Below are positions 10,775 to 20,666 of a stretch of 54,605 nucleotides of DNA, piece by piece. Each line of letters begins with the position of its first letter. Positions within the stretch are counted from its first letter, which is position 1. The notes beneath the pieces are model-generated. The model was not told the origin of the DNA. It worked only from the letters and a program-made list of their open reading frames with translations, and made no database searches. The translations under genes were made by a program, and so were the position numbers. This DNA is from Prochlorococcus sp. AG-676-L21 (GTDB lineage Bacteria; Cyanobacteriota; Cyanobacteriia; PCC-6307; Cyanobiaceae). The stretch spans positions 1 through 54,605 of the forward strand of contig QCUA01000005.1 in assembly GCA_003210915.1 (NCBI GenBank), given 5' to 3'.

Positions 10775-12454
10775 TTATGCGGCTGCTCTGTCTATAAGTG
10801 TCGATGCATAATTATTTGCTTCACTAAAACCACTACCTATGAGTTCAATTAACTCATTTTGTCTTTCTTTTTTTGAAATTAATTTCGAGATAGAAGTAAA
10901 AGTTATACCGTTAACAACATTTTTCTTTACTTTAAAATGAGTATTTCCAGTTGCTGCTAAAAAAGGCTGATGAGTAATACACAAAACCTGCCTTTCCTGT
11001 GCGGTCAATTTTATTAAATCCACTAAAGAATGTAATGATTTTCCACTTAAACCATTATCGATTTCATCTAAGAAAAAAGTGTTAGATTTTTTTGAAAGGC
11101 TAGATTTTATGGCTAATAAAAATCTTGACATTTCTCCACCAGAAATAACTTTAGATAATGGAGCTAACTTTTGATCAGGATTTGCAGAAAAAAGGAAGTC
11201 TATATTTTCGTTGCCTTCTGGAGAAGGTGTAACTTTTGAAAAGTCAATTGAAAAATCTGCATTTTCTAAACCTAAATTTTTCAAAATAGAAATTACAGAA
11301 TCTTGAAGCTGATTAGCAGTTTCTCTTCTTTGAAAAGACTGAATCTCAAAAAGAGTATTTAAATTAGCTTGCGAATTATTAATTTGAATATCCAACTTCT
11401 TAATCTCTTCCTCAAATAAATTTGTATCTATAAATTTTTTTAATTCGTCTTTCTTCAAAATCAATTTTGGAAGTTCTAAAGAAAAAGTTCGTTCTAAATT
11501 TTGCAAATGAAATAATCTTTTTTGAATTTCTTCCAAGCTAATATCGTCATTCTCAAGTTCTTCCAAATATTCTGTTAAAGCAAAAATTAAATTTTCTACA
11601 TCACTTTGAATGTTTATTAGATTTTCATTTAAATCCTTAAGCTTTGAATCAAATTGAATAACTTTACTTAATTGTTTAATTGATTGAGCAATTAAATGAC
11701 TTACTGATGGAGCGTCATTTTTATAGCTATTTAAATTATCAAGTGATAATTGTATAGAGTTATTGATATCAAAATTATTAGAAAGTCGCAATTCCTTTGA
11801 TTGTAATTCTAAAATTTCATCACCTGAATTTAAATTAGCTTCCTCCAATATTTTATACATCTCTTTAATTGCAAAATTATTTTCTTCTTTCTGTTTATAT
11901 GATTGCATCATGTCTTCTCTTCTTTTTCTAAGATTCTGAAATTCTTGCCACATATTCTTAATTTGAAAATTTATCGTCTTTAATTTTTTAGAACCTAAAT
12001 CATCAATTATTGATCTTCTGTAGTCTTGATTATCATATAAAACGCTATCAGATTGACCAGCAAAATCTACTAATAATAAACCTAACTCTTCCAAAAGCTT
12101 TTTACTAATAGAAAAATTATTTATCGTATATTTTGAAAGTATTTTATTATTTTTTATATAAGATTTTCTTTTTACTAATATTTCCCCTGAAATTTTGTAA
12201 AAACCATTTCTCGAGAACCAATCAGTGACTTGAGAAGAATTTGAAAATTTCGCCTCAATTAAACATTCTTCTTTTCCTGGACGTATTAAGTGATTTAAAG
12301 GTATATTGGATCCACCGAATAAAACATTTAAGGAATCTAAAATCAGGGATTTTCCTGATCCTGAATCTCCAGTAAAAATATTCAAACCTTTTTCGAAATT
12401 AATTTCTATAATTTCTATTAAGGCAATATTTTTTAAAGTTAATTGAATTAACAT
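10775..12454 (-). CDS. recN: DNA repair protein RecN
   Basis: 559 aa; FTGDSGSGKSLILDSLNVLFGG, long coiled coil, ISGGEMSRFLLAIKS, FLDEIDNGLSG. Confidence 0.95.
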   Translation of the reverse strand: MLIQLTLKNIALIEIIEINFEKGLNIFTGDSGSGKSLILDSLNVLFGGSNIPLNHLIRPGKEECLIEAKFSNSSQVTDWFSRNGFYKISGEILVKRKSYIKNNKILSKYTINNFSISKKLLEELGLLLVDFAGQSDSVLYDNQDYRRSIIDDLGSKKLKTINFQIKNMWQEFQNLRKRREDMMQSYKQKEENNFAIKEMYKILEEANLNSGDEILELQSKELRLSNNFDINNSIQLSLDNLNSYKNDAPSVSHLIAQSIKQLSKVIQFDSKLKDLNENLINIQSDVENLIFALTEYLEELENDDISLEEIQKRLFHLQNLERTFSLELPKLILKKDELKKFIDTNLFEEEIKKLDIQINNSQANLNTLFEIQSFQRRETANQLQDSVISILKNLGLENADFSIDFSKVTPSPEGNENIDFLFSANPDQKLAPLSKVISGGEMSRFLLAIKSSLSKKSNTFFLDEIDNGLSGKSLHSLVDLIKLTAQERQVLCITHQPFLAATGNTHFKVKKNVVNGITFTSISKLISKKERQNELIELIGSGFSEANNYASTLIDRAAA

Positions 12455-12523
12455 GATAATTCTTTCCTATAAAAAAATTAACTTCTTTTTGAAGAAAATA
12501 AAAGGGTTTAAATTAATAAAGTT

Positions 12524-14380
12524 ATGAATGAAGACTATACAGATTTTATAGAAGCATCAGGATTACTAAAATATGATCCTGAAATAATTTCAAAAATTTA
12601 TCAAAAAAATCCTAGTCGACTATTCAAAAGACTCTGGCAAACCTTAATCCCAATATTTGTATATATTATTTCCGTTGGATGGGATAAATTAACAAGACAA
12701 TTAAAAAAAGAATCACAAGCAAGATTTAGAGCAAAACAACTAACGAATTTACTAGTAGAATTAGGCCCTGCATTCGTAAAAGCAGGGCAAGCTTTATCAA
12801 CCAGACCAGATATTATTCCTGTTGTTCTTCTTGAAGAGCTATCTGAACTTCAAGATCAATTACCAGGATTTGATGGAAATAAGGCAATGGAATTAATAGA
12901 AGAAGATTTAAACAAAAAAATTGATGAGATTTTTTTAACCATAGATAAAGAACCTATTTCTGCAGCATCTTTAGGACAAGTTCATAAAGCTATCCTCAAA
13001 AACAAAGAAATTGTTGCTGTAAAAGTTCAAAGACCAGGTTTAAGAGAACAAATTACACTTGATTTATACATAGTTAGGAATATTGCTAATTGGTTAAAAA
13101 ACAATATTGGACTTATAAGAAGTGATCTTGTTGCTTTAATTGATGAATTAGGAAAGAGAGTTTTTGAAGAAATGGATTATTTAAATGAAGCTAAAAATGC
13201 TGAGAAATTTAGAAATTTGCATCTCCATAACTCAAAAATTGCTGTCCCAAAAATTTATAAAGAAACTACTTCACGAAGAGTCTTAACAATGGAATGGATA
13301 GATGGGACAAAGCTAACTAATCTTGAAGGCGTTAAAAATTTAGGTATTGATCCTGATGAAATGATTGAAATTGGAGTGCAATGTAGTTTAGAGCAATTAT
13401 TAGAACATGGTTTTTTTCATGCTGACCCACATCCTGGAAATTTATTAGCTTTGGAAGATGGCAGATTATGTTATTTAGATTTCGGGATGATGAGTGAAGT
13501 TACTAGAAGCTCCAGATCTGGTTTAATTCAAGCAGTAGTTCATCTTGTAAATAAAAACTTTGATAAATTATCTCAAGATTTTGTTAAGTTAGGTTTTCTT
13601 TCAGAAAAAGTTAATCTTGAACCTATTGTTCCAGCTTTTCAAGATGTATTTGTAAATGCAGTAGAACTTGGTGTATCAAAAATGGATTTCAAAAGTGTTA
13701 CTGACGACATGTCAGGAGTTATGTATAAATTTCCATTTCAGTTACCTCCATATTATGCACTTATAATTAGATCTCTACTGACTTTAGAAGGAATTGCTTT
13801 AAGCGTAGATCCTGAATTTAAAATACTTGGTGCAGCTTATCCCTATTTTGCAAGAAGATTAATGGAAGACCCTGATCCTCAATTAAGAGAAAGTTTAAAA
13901 GAAATGCTTTTTGATAACAAACAATTTAAATGGGACAGATTAGAAGACTTACTTTCTAATGCTGCAAAACAAACAAATTTAGATTTAGAAAAACTTCTTG
14001 ATGAAGTTATAAATCTCCTATTTTCTCCAAAAGGTGGATTTCTAAGAGATGAAATTATTAATGGTTTAACTAGTCAAATAGACTTGATAGGATTAAAATT
14101 ATTAAAAAGCGTCAATAATTACCTTCCTAAATCAATAAAATTAAATATTGTTAAAGACAACACCAATATAAATGATTTAATATTATCTATTGAACCATTC
14201 AAAAACTTTTTAGAAATCATACAAAAGATACCAGGTTATTCTATTGATATCTTTTTAAAAAGATTACCAAGACTTATAAATGAGCCGTATACAAAAGAAA
14301 TGAGTTTTGAGATAGCAAAAAAAGTTACAGAAAAAAGCGTAGTCAGACTCGTAAAGATTGCTGCTGGTGCAACAATATAA
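12524..14380 (+). CDS. ABC1/AarF/UbiB family atypical kinase
   Basis: 618 aa; LGPAFVKAGQALSTRPDIIP, AAASLGQVHKA-type motif (SAASLGQVHKA), HGFFHADPHPGNLLALEDGRLCYLDFGMM. Confidence 0.95.
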   Translation: MNEDYTDFIEASGLLKYDPEIISKIYQKNPSRLFKRLWQTLIPIFVYIISVGWDKLTRQLKKESQARFRAKQLTNLLVELGPAFVKAGQALSTRPDIIPVVLLEELSELQDQLPGFDGNKAMELIEEDLNKKIDEIFLTIDKEPISAASLGQVHKAILKNKEIVAVKVQRPGLREQITLDLYIVRNIANWLKNNIGLIRSDLVALIDELGKRVFEEMDYLNEAKNAEKFRNLHLHNSKIAVPKIYKETTSRRVLTMEWIDGTKLTNLEGVKNLGIDPDEMIEIGVQCSLEQLLEHGFFHADPHPGNLLALEDGRLCYLDFGMMSEVTRSSRSGLIQAVVHLVNKNFDKLSQDFVKLGFLSEKVNLEPIVPAFQDVFVNAVELGVSKMDFKSVTDDMSGVMYKFPFQLPPYYALIIRSLLTLEGIALSVDPEFKILGAAYPYFARRLMEDPDPQLRESLKEMLFDNKQFKWDRLEDLLSNAAKQTNLDLEKLLDEVINLLFSPKGGFLRDEIINGLTSQIDLIGLKLLKSVNNYLPKSIKLNIVKDNTNINDLILSIEPFKNFLEIIQKIPGYSIDIFLKRLPRLINEPYTKEMSFEIAKKVTEKSVVRLVKIAAGATI

Positions 14381-14953
14381 ATGAAATATTCAAAAAATTT
14401 AATTCCTAAAATTTTTTTAATATTATTTACTAATCAAATCTTTTTTAGTATTCCGAATGCTGAATCTGCAGAAAAAATCAAAATTATATACAGTATATTT
14501 TCGAGAACAGTAACTGTCGATTCTTTAGAAAACTTCGCTAAAAGTGGTGAGACATCAAAATCATTAAGAAAAATTTTAAATGCAACTGGTTCCTCGGATG
14601 AGGAAATTCAATCAGTATTAAATAAAAATTTTAAAATACCAATAATTATTGCAAGTAAATTAGTATATTCAGAAATAGGTAATATCGTTTTAAGTAGACT
14701 GTCGTCTATACTACATACCCCTAGAACTAATGATGAAAGAACAGGTATGTTAGCCCTAAGATCCAGTGTGATAAAAGGTTTAGATCATGGAAACGGAAAA
14801 ATAAATCTTGTAAGTTTTTTCGAAAGTTATCCAACTAAAACTGTTATTTTAAACGTAAACGCTTTAAGTAAAGTAATGAATAAAGTAAAATCAATATCAG
14901 AATTATTAGAATTTTTCACTAACAAACCCATAGAAAAAATCAAAAACAATTAA
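14381..14953 (+). CDS. DUF1400-like secreted protein (190 aa)
   Basis: Starts immediately after the stop of the preceding gene; N-terminal signal peptide and IKIIYSIFSRTVTVDSLENFAKSG pattern typical of the cyanobacterial DUF1400 domain. Confidence 0.75.
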   Translation: MKYSKNLIPKIFLILFTNQIFFSIPNAESAEKIKIIYSIFSRTVTVDSLENFAKSGETSKSLRKILNATGSSDEEIQSVLNKNFKIPIIIASKLVYSEIGNIVLSRLSSILHTPRTNDERTGMLALRSSVIKGLDHGNGKINLVSFFESYPTKTVILNVNALSKVMNKVKSISELLEFFTNKPIEKIKNN

Positions 14954-14959
14954 ATAATT

Positions 14960-16063
14960 ATGTCAATATTAAATAAAATTAAAAATCAATTTCCTCTTAA
15001 TTACAGAAAAAAAAGATGGCCGGGTTTAATTGAAGCATATAAACAATATCTACCGGTATCCTCTAAGACTCCCATTATTTCCTTAAATGAAGGGAATACT
15101 CCTCTTATTTTCAGTAAGTCAATTAGTGATTTAATTGGAAACGATACTAAAATTTATTTAAAATATGATGGTCTTAATCCTACTGGTTCTTTTAAAGACA
15201 GAGGAATGACAATGGCAATAAGTAAGGCAAAAGAAGAAGGACGAGAAGCAGTAATATGCGCTAGCACAGGAAATACTTCTGCTGCTGCTGCTGCTTATGC
15301 TTCAAGAGGTGGTTTAAAATCTTATGTATTAATTCCAGATGGATATGTAGCTCAAGGAAAACTTGCTCAAGCTTTAATGTATGGTGCAGAAATCATATCT
15401 ATACAAGGTAATTTTGATAAAGCTTTAGAAATTGTTAGAGAATTGTCATCCGAGTATCCTATAAATCTCGTAAATTCTGTTAATCCTTACCGAATACAAG
15501 GTCAAAAGACTGCCGCCTTTGAGATAATAGATGACTTAGGTATTGCGCCTGACTGGCTATGTATACCAATGGGAAATGCAGGAAACATAACAGCTTATTG
15601 GTTAGGGTTTAAAGAGTATGCAGAGAAAAAAAAGAATTTAAAATTACCAATTATGATGGGATTCCAATCTGAGGGATCTGCACCTTTAGTAAAAAATATT
15701 ATAGTTCAAGAGCCTGAAACTATTGCAACAGCAATTCGAATTGGAAATCCTGTAAATAGAGATAAAGCAAAAATAGTTAAGAAAGAAAGTAAAGGAGATT
15801 TTCAATCTGTAACTGACGATGAAATTATTGAAGCTTATAAAATGCTCGCAAAAGAAGGTATTTTTTGTGAACCAGCTAGTGCAGCTTCACTGGCAGGGCT
15901 TGTTAAAAATAAAAACAGAATTAAAAAAGAATCTACAATAGTTTGTGTTTTGACGGGTAACGGTTTAAAAGATCCAGATTGTGCGATTAAAAATAATGAT
16001 GCTATATTCCGTAAAAATATTGAACCTTCGTTAAAAAACATAACAAAAATTTTAGGCTATTAA
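14960..16063 (+). CDS. thrC: Threonine synthase
   Basis: 367 aa; [26 protein letters not shown] (PLP lysine), [16 protein letters not shown]. Confidence 0.97.
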   Translation: MSILNKIKNQFPLNYRKKRWPGLIEAYKQYLPVSSKTPIISLNEGNTPLIFSKSISDLIGNDTKIYLKYDGLNPTGSFKDRGMTMAISKAKEEGREAVICASTGNTSAAAAAYASRGGLKSYVLIPDGYVAQGKLAQALMYGAEIISIQGNFDKALEIVRELSSEYPINLVNSVNPYRIQGQKTAAFEIIDDLGIAPDWLCIPMGNAGNITAYWLGFKEYAEKKKNLKLPIMMGFQSEGSAPLVKNIIVQEPETIATAIRIGNPVNRDKAKIVKKESKGDFQSVTDDEIIEAYKMLAKEGIFCEPASAASLAGLVKNKNRIKKESTIVCVLTGNGLKDPDCAIKNNDAIFRKNIEPSLKNITKILGY

Positions 16064-16085
16064 CTGAGTCAAAAACAAAAGTGAC

Positions 16086-16094
16086 TGTGGAAAA
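16086..16094 (-). promoter_or_regulatory. DnaA box TTTTCCACA
   Basis: + strand TGTGGAAAA; exact match to the cyanobacterial-type box as I know it. Confidence 0.8.
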
Positions 16095-16144
16095 AGTTTA
16101 AAACTGGTAAAAAAATGTTGAGTAACTATTAAAAAAGCAATATT

Positions 16145-16195
16145 AATGTTGATTACTTTAAAATATAATTATATTAATTAAAATAAATCAACATT
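16145..16195. repeat. Inverted repeat AATGTTGATT...AATCAACATT flanking a 31-bp AT-rich spacer inside oriC
   Basis: Arms 16145-16154 and 16186-16195 are perfect reverse complements; related copy AATGTTGAGTA at 16114-16124. Confidence 0.8.
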
Positions 16196-16204
16196 TAAAA
16201 AATT

Positions 16205-16213
16205 TTTTCCACC
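16205..16213 (+). promoter_or_regulatory. DnaA-box-like TTTTCCACC (1 mismatch)
   Basis: Read directly. Confidence 0.55.
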
Positions 16214-16258
16214 AATCAATAATTTAAAAGAGTCAAACACAGTAATCAATATCATATA

Positions 16259-16276
16259 TTTTACACAGTTTCCACA
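16259..16276 (+). promoter_or_regulatory. Two abutting head-to-tail DnaA-box-like 9-mers TTTTACACA + GTTTCCACA
   Basis: Each is one mismatch from TTTTCCACA, same orientation, zero spacing, followed by the CTA tract. Confidence 0.7.
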
Positions 16277-16280
16277 AATA

Positions 16281-16292
16281 CTACTACTACTA
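16281..16292 (+). promoter_or_regulatory. Putative DnaA-trio tract (CTA)x4 (3'-GAT-5' x4 on the opposite strand)
   Basis: GTTTCCACA-AATA-CTACTACTACTA-TATAAATT; box-then-trio orientation matches the described bacterial basal unwinding system. Confidence 0.75.
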
Positions 16293-16408
16293 TATAAATT
16301 CATTATTAGAAAAATATATATTTGAAATATGGAACATTTAAAAGAAAAATATTTAATTGCAATAATCAAGAAAATGGCTCTAATATATAAATAAAGTTAT
16401 GAATTCAG

Positions 16409-17566
16409 ATGGAGATTGTTTGTAATCAAAATGAATTTAATTATGCTATTCAATTAGTTAGTAAAGCAGTTTCTTCAAGGCCTACGCATCCAATTCTAGC
16501 AAATTTACTTCTCACAGCTGATCAAGGTACTAATAAAATTAGCTTAACTGGATTTGATTTAAATTTAGGAATACAAACTTCATTTAATGCGACCGTGAAA
16601 AAAAGTGGAGCAATCACCGTTCCATCAAAACTTCTATCTGAAATAGTTAATAAATTACCAAGTGAAACTCCTGTTTCTCTTTATGTTGATGAGAGCTCTG
16701 ATAATATTTTAATTAAAAGTGATAGGGGTTCTTTTAATATTAAAGGTATTCCATCAGATGATTATCCTAGCCTACCGTTTGTTGAAAGTGGAACATCCTT
16801 GAATATTGATCCAAGTTCTTTCTTAAAAGCTTTAAAATTAACTGTATTTGCTAGTAGTAGTGATGATTCAAAGCAATTACTTACGGGTGTTAACTTTACA
16901 TTCAATTTAAAATATTTGGAGTCAGCTGCAACTGATGGGCATAGATTGGCTGTTGTCTTAGTTGAGAATAAAGAAAATTTTGATGAAAAAGAAGATATTT
17001 TTTCTAATGAAGAAAACTTATCAGTTACTATTCCAACAAGATCTTTAAGAGAGATTGAAAAGCTTGTTAGTCTTAGAAGTTCTGAAAATTCAATTAAACT
17101 TTTTTATGATAAAGGTCAAGTTGTATTTATTTCCTCTAATCAAATAATTACTACTAGAACTCTTGAGGGTTCTTATCCAAATTATTCTCAATTAATACCT
17201 GATAAATTTACGAAACTTTTTACATTTAATACAAAAAAAATAATTGAATCACTTGAAAGAATAGCAGTTTTAGCAGATCAACAAAGTAGTGTTGTGAAGA
17301 TTAAGCTAGAGAAAAAAGATTTGGCATTGGTTAGTGCTGATGCTCAAGATATAGGAAATGCCACTGAATTAGTTCCTGTATCTTTTGATTTTGATCAATT
17401 TGATATTGCTTTTAATGTAAGGTATTTATTAGAAGGTTTAAAAGTTATATCAAGTGAAAATGTGATTTTTAAATGTAATCTTGCTACTACTCCAGCTGTT
17501 CTAGTTCCAGAAGATAATATTAATTCTTTTACATATTTAGTAATGCCTGTTCAAGTCCGTTCTTAA
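16409..17566 (+). CDS. dnaN: DNA polymerase III beta subunit (sliding clamp)
   Basis: 385 aa; SRPTHPILANLLL, TDGHRLAVV, C-terminal YLVMPVQVRS. Confidence 0.97.
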   Translation: MEIVCNQNEFNYAIQLVSKAVSSRPTHPILANLLLTADQGTNKISLTGFDLNLGIQTSFNATVKKSGAITVPSKLLSEIVNKLPSETPVSLYVDESSDNILIKSDRGSFNIKGIPSDDYPSLPFVESGTSLNIDPSSFLKALKLTVFASSSDDSKQLLTGVNFTFNLKYLESAATDGHRLAVVLVENKENFDEKEDIFSNEENLSVTIPTRSLREIEKLVSLRSSENSIKLFYDKGQVVFISSNQIITTRTLEGSYPNYSQLIPDKFTKLFTFNTKKIIESLERIAVLADQQSSVVKIKLEKKDLALVSADAQDIGNATELVPVSFDFDQFDIAFNVRYLLEGLKVISSENVIFKCNLATTPAVLVPEDNINSFTYLVMPVQVRS

Positions 17567-17567
17567 T

Positions 17568-18275
17568 TTGAAATTACCTAAAGAATTTTTATTAAGTGAA
17601 TTATTAAGACATCATGTAAAAGGTAATGCCACTTTAAATTATGGTAACGGTGAAAATGTTTGGATGCATCCACCTGTTCACAGGATTTTAGGTTGGTATT
17701 CTCGACCTTCAAATTTCGATTTAAAAAGAAATGTATGGAAATTAAATCAAATTAGTCAAATAATAGATAATGATATTTTCGTAAAAGGTGATCCTGCTAT
17801 TTCAGACCTTGCGACATTAAATAGATTTCCTAACTTAATAGAAGCTAGTTTAGTTAATTCAAAAGGTTCAAAGATAGGAGTTATAGCAGATTTTTTATTT
17901 GAAATGAAAACTGGTAATATAAAGTTTTATTTAATTTCCCGCTCTAACCCAAGGATTCCAGGATCAAGTAGATGGAAATTAAACATAGAGAATATTACTG
18001 ATCAGCAACCTGGCTTAGTTTTTTGTTCTCGCGTATCTTTAGATGATTTTCCTTTAATAAAATCAAGTATTAAACATGAATTTTTTAAAAAAGGAAAGAA
18101 AATAATCGATCGTTTTGACGATATGAAAAATACTGCAACAAGTAGATTAGAAGATTGGCTTGAAGAAGATGAAGATATAAACCAAAAATCAGAATTTAAT
18201 CGGAATAGTTTTTATAATAAAGAAGAAGAAGCAAGATCTTTCAGAAATAAAAGTGAAGATGACCCTTGGATTTGA
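17568..18275 (+). CDS. PRC-barrel-like domain protein
   Basis: 235 aa (TTG start); FLLSELLRHHVKGNATLNYGNGENVWMHPPVHRILGWYSRP, IGVIADFLFEMKTGNIKFYLISRSNPRIPGSSRW. Confidence 0.75.
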   Translation: MKLPKEFLLSELLRHHVKGNATLNYGNGENVWMHPPVHRILGWYSRPSNFDLKRNVWKLNQISQIIDNDIFVKGDPAISDLATLNRFPNLIEASLVNSKGSKIGVIADFLFEMKTGNIKFYLISRSNPRIPGSSRWKLNIENITDQQPGLVFCSRVSLDDFPLIKSSIKHEFFKKGKKIIDRFDDMKNTATSRLEDWLEEDEDINQKSEFNRNSFYNKEEEARSFRNKSEDDPWI

Positions 18276-18278
18276 CTA

Positions 18279-20618
18279 ATGATAGATTCTTTAAATAACG
18301 ATACTTATGATGTTAATGAATCACTTAAAGTGGAAAGCTTAACTCGTGATGATTATGAAGAGATATGTAAAAGATTAGGAAGAAAACCTAATAGAACAGA
18401 ATTAGGAATGTTTGGAGTTATGTGGTCTGAGCATTGTTGTTATAGAAACTCAAAACCATTATTAGCTAATTTCCCTACTACTGGTAAAAACGTATTAGTT
18501 GGTCCAGGAGAGAATGCAGGCGTTATTGATGTAGGAAATAATCAGAAACTTGTGTTTAAAATTGAAAGTCACAATCATCCTTCTGCTATTGAACCTTTTC
18601 AAGGAGCTGCAACAGGAGTTGGTGGCATATTAAGAGATATTTTTACTATGGGTGCGAGACCCATAGCAGTTTTAAACTCTTTAAGATTTGGTAATCTTGA
18701 TAAATCATCTAATATTTCTTTACTTCGAGGTGTAGTTGCAGGAATATCTCATTACGGTAATTGTGTTGGCGTTCCAACTGTCGGTGGAGAAATAGATTTT
18801 GATGATAGTTATTCTGGAAATCCTTTAGTTAATGTTATGGCTTTAGGTTTATTAGAAACTGATCAGATTGTTTGTTCAGGAGCAAAAGAAGTAGGTTCTC
18901 CTGTTTTATATGTAGGAAATACTACAGGAAAGGATGGAGTAGGAGGTGCTAGTTTTGCTAGTTCGGAACTAACTACTAACTCTTTAGATAATAGACCTGC
19001 AGTACAAGTTGGTGATCCATTTATTGAAAAAAGTCTTATTGAAGCTTGTTTAGACGCTTTCAAAACAGGCGATGTACTTGCTGCTCAAGATATGGGAGCT
19101 GCGGGATTAACATGTAGTAGCGCTGAAATGGCTGCAAATGGTAGTTTAGGTATTTCGATTAACCTAGATTTAGTTCCTGCAAGAGAGAATGATATGTCTG
19201 CTTACCAATACTTGTTATCTGAATCCCAAGAGAGAATGTTGATGGTTGTTAAAGAAGAAAAGTTAAATACTCTCATTAATCAATTTAAAAAGTGGGGACT
19301 TTTTGCAAATGTTATTGGTGAAGTAATATCTAAAAGAGAAGTTATTATCTCTCAAAAAAATCAAATAGTTGCTCAAATTCCTACTTCTGCTTTATCTGAC
19401 GAAACTCCAATTAATACACATAATATTATTAAAGAGCCTCCTAATTATTTATTAAAGAAATGGGAATGGACAGAAGATAAATTGCCAGTTATCAGCGAAA
19501 ATAAAATTCTTTCTTTAAAAGATAAAAAAAAATATTCTTTTTCTGAAATTATTTTAAAACTTTTATCTAATCCTTCAATTGCTTCTAAAAGTTGGGTGTA
19601 TCGACAATATGATTCTCAAGTACAATCAAATACTGTATTTAAGCCAGGAGAGGCAGATGCAGCTTTAATAAGACTTAGACCTCAAGATGAGAAAAATAAA
19701 AATAATAAAATTTCTGGTGTTGCTGCTTCTGTAGATTGTAATAGTAGATGGGTTTTATTAGATCCATATAGAGGAAGTATTGCAGCAGTTGCAGAATCTG
19801 CAAGAAATGTCAGTTGTGTTGGTGCTGAGCCAATAGCCATTACAAATAATTTAAATTTTTCATCACCTGATACTGAAATAGGATATTGGCAACTTTCATC
19901 AGCATGTGATGGGATTTCCAAGGCTTGTATTGCTTTGGAGACTCCTGTTACTGGAGGAAACGTTTCTTTGTATAACGAATCAAAAAATCAAAACAATGAA
20001 GTTACTCCTATTAATCCCACTCCTGTTATTGGAATGGTAGGAATAATTAATAATGTAGATAAAGCTATAAGTTCAGGATGGAAGAATATAAATGATCAAA
20101 TTTGGATAATTGGCTCAAAGGTTTCTGAATCGTCAATTGGAGCAAGTTCTTATTTAGAGTATTTCCATGGTTTAGTTACGGGAAGACCTCCTGAAATTAA
20201 TCTACAAGATGAAAAATATTGTCAAAGTTTTTTAAGAGAGGCAATTTTTAAAAATTATATTTCTTCATCTCATGATGTTAGTGATGGAGGTTTAGCTGTC
20301 GCTTTATCAGAATGTTGTATTTTGTCTTCTAAGGGAGCAAATATTCAATTAGAAGAAAAAAATTCTCGTATAGATAATTTATTGTTCAGCGAGGGAGGGT
20401 CAAGAATAATATTTTCAATCAATAAAAATGAAGAATCAAACTTTTTGAATTTTCTTAAAATTAATAGCAAAGATTTTGGAACAAATGTATACGTTAAAAA
20501 AATTGGATTTGTTTCTGAAGAAAATCTTAATATAACCTTCCAAAGAAAAACACTTTGCAATCTAAGGGTTGATGATTTAACCGAAAAATTTAATAATAGT
20601 ATTTCTAGTTGTTTTTAA
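18279..20618 (+). CDS. purL: Phosphoribosylformylglycinamidine synthase II
   Basis: 779 aa; [57 protein letters not shown]. Confidence 0.97.
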   Translation: MIDSLNNDTYDVNESLKVESLTRDDYEEICKRLGRKPNRTELGMFGVMWSEHCCYRNSKPLLANFPTTGKNVLVGPGENAGVIDVGNNQKLVFKIESHNHPSAIEPFQGAATGVGGILRDIFTMGARPIAVLNSLRFGNLDKSSNISLLRGVVAGISHYGNCVGVPTVGGEIDFDDSYSGNPLVNVMALGLLETDQIVCSGAKEVGSPVLYVGNTTGKDGVGGASFASSELTTNSLDNRPAVQVGDPFIEKSLIEACLDAFKTGDVLAAQDMGAAGLTCSSAEMAANGSLGISINLDLVPARENDMSAYQYLLSESQERMLMVVKEEKLNTLINQFKKWGLFANVIGEVISKREVIISQKNQIVAQIPTSALSDETPINTHNIIKEPPNYLLKKWEWTEDKLPVISENKILSLKDKKKYSFSEIILKLLSNPSIASKSWVYRQYDSQVQSNTVFKPGEADAALIRLRPQDEKNKNNKISGVAASVDCNSRWVLLDPYRGSIAAVAESARNVSCVGAEPIAITNNLNFSSPDTEIGYWQLSSACDGISKACIALETPVTGGNVSLYNESKNQNNEVTPINPTPVIGMVGIINNVDKAISSGWKNINDQIWIIGSKVSESSIGASSYLEYFHGLVTGRPPEINLQDEKYCQSFLREAIFKNYISSSHDVSDGGLAVALSECCILSSKGANIQLEEKNSRIDNLLFSEGGSRIIFSINKNEESNFLNFLKINSKDFGTNVYVKKIGFVSEENLNITFQRKTLCNLRVDDLTEKFNNSISSCF

Positions 20619-20666
20619 ATAATGAATAAAACCATGCAATTCTCCACAAATTTCGGTAATTAAATT

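Larger units (their letters stand above)
16064..16408. other. oriC: Putative chromosomal replication origin (oriC), thrC-dnaN intergenic region
   Basis: AT-rich gap directly upstream of dnaN with a perfect TTTTCCACA (minus strand, 16086-16094), three one-mismatch variants, and a CTA tract beside the last box. Confidence 0.85.

Noticed and set aside
16178-16369. 63-aa minus-strand ORF in the thrC-dnaN gap
   Set aside because: AT-rich low-complexity frame overlapping the DnaA boxes and trio; no protein-like motif.
20640-20648. DnaA-box-like TTCTCCACA upstream of purF
   Set aside because: Single one-mismatch site about 4 kb from the origin cluster; expected by chance, though DnaA control of purF is not excluded.
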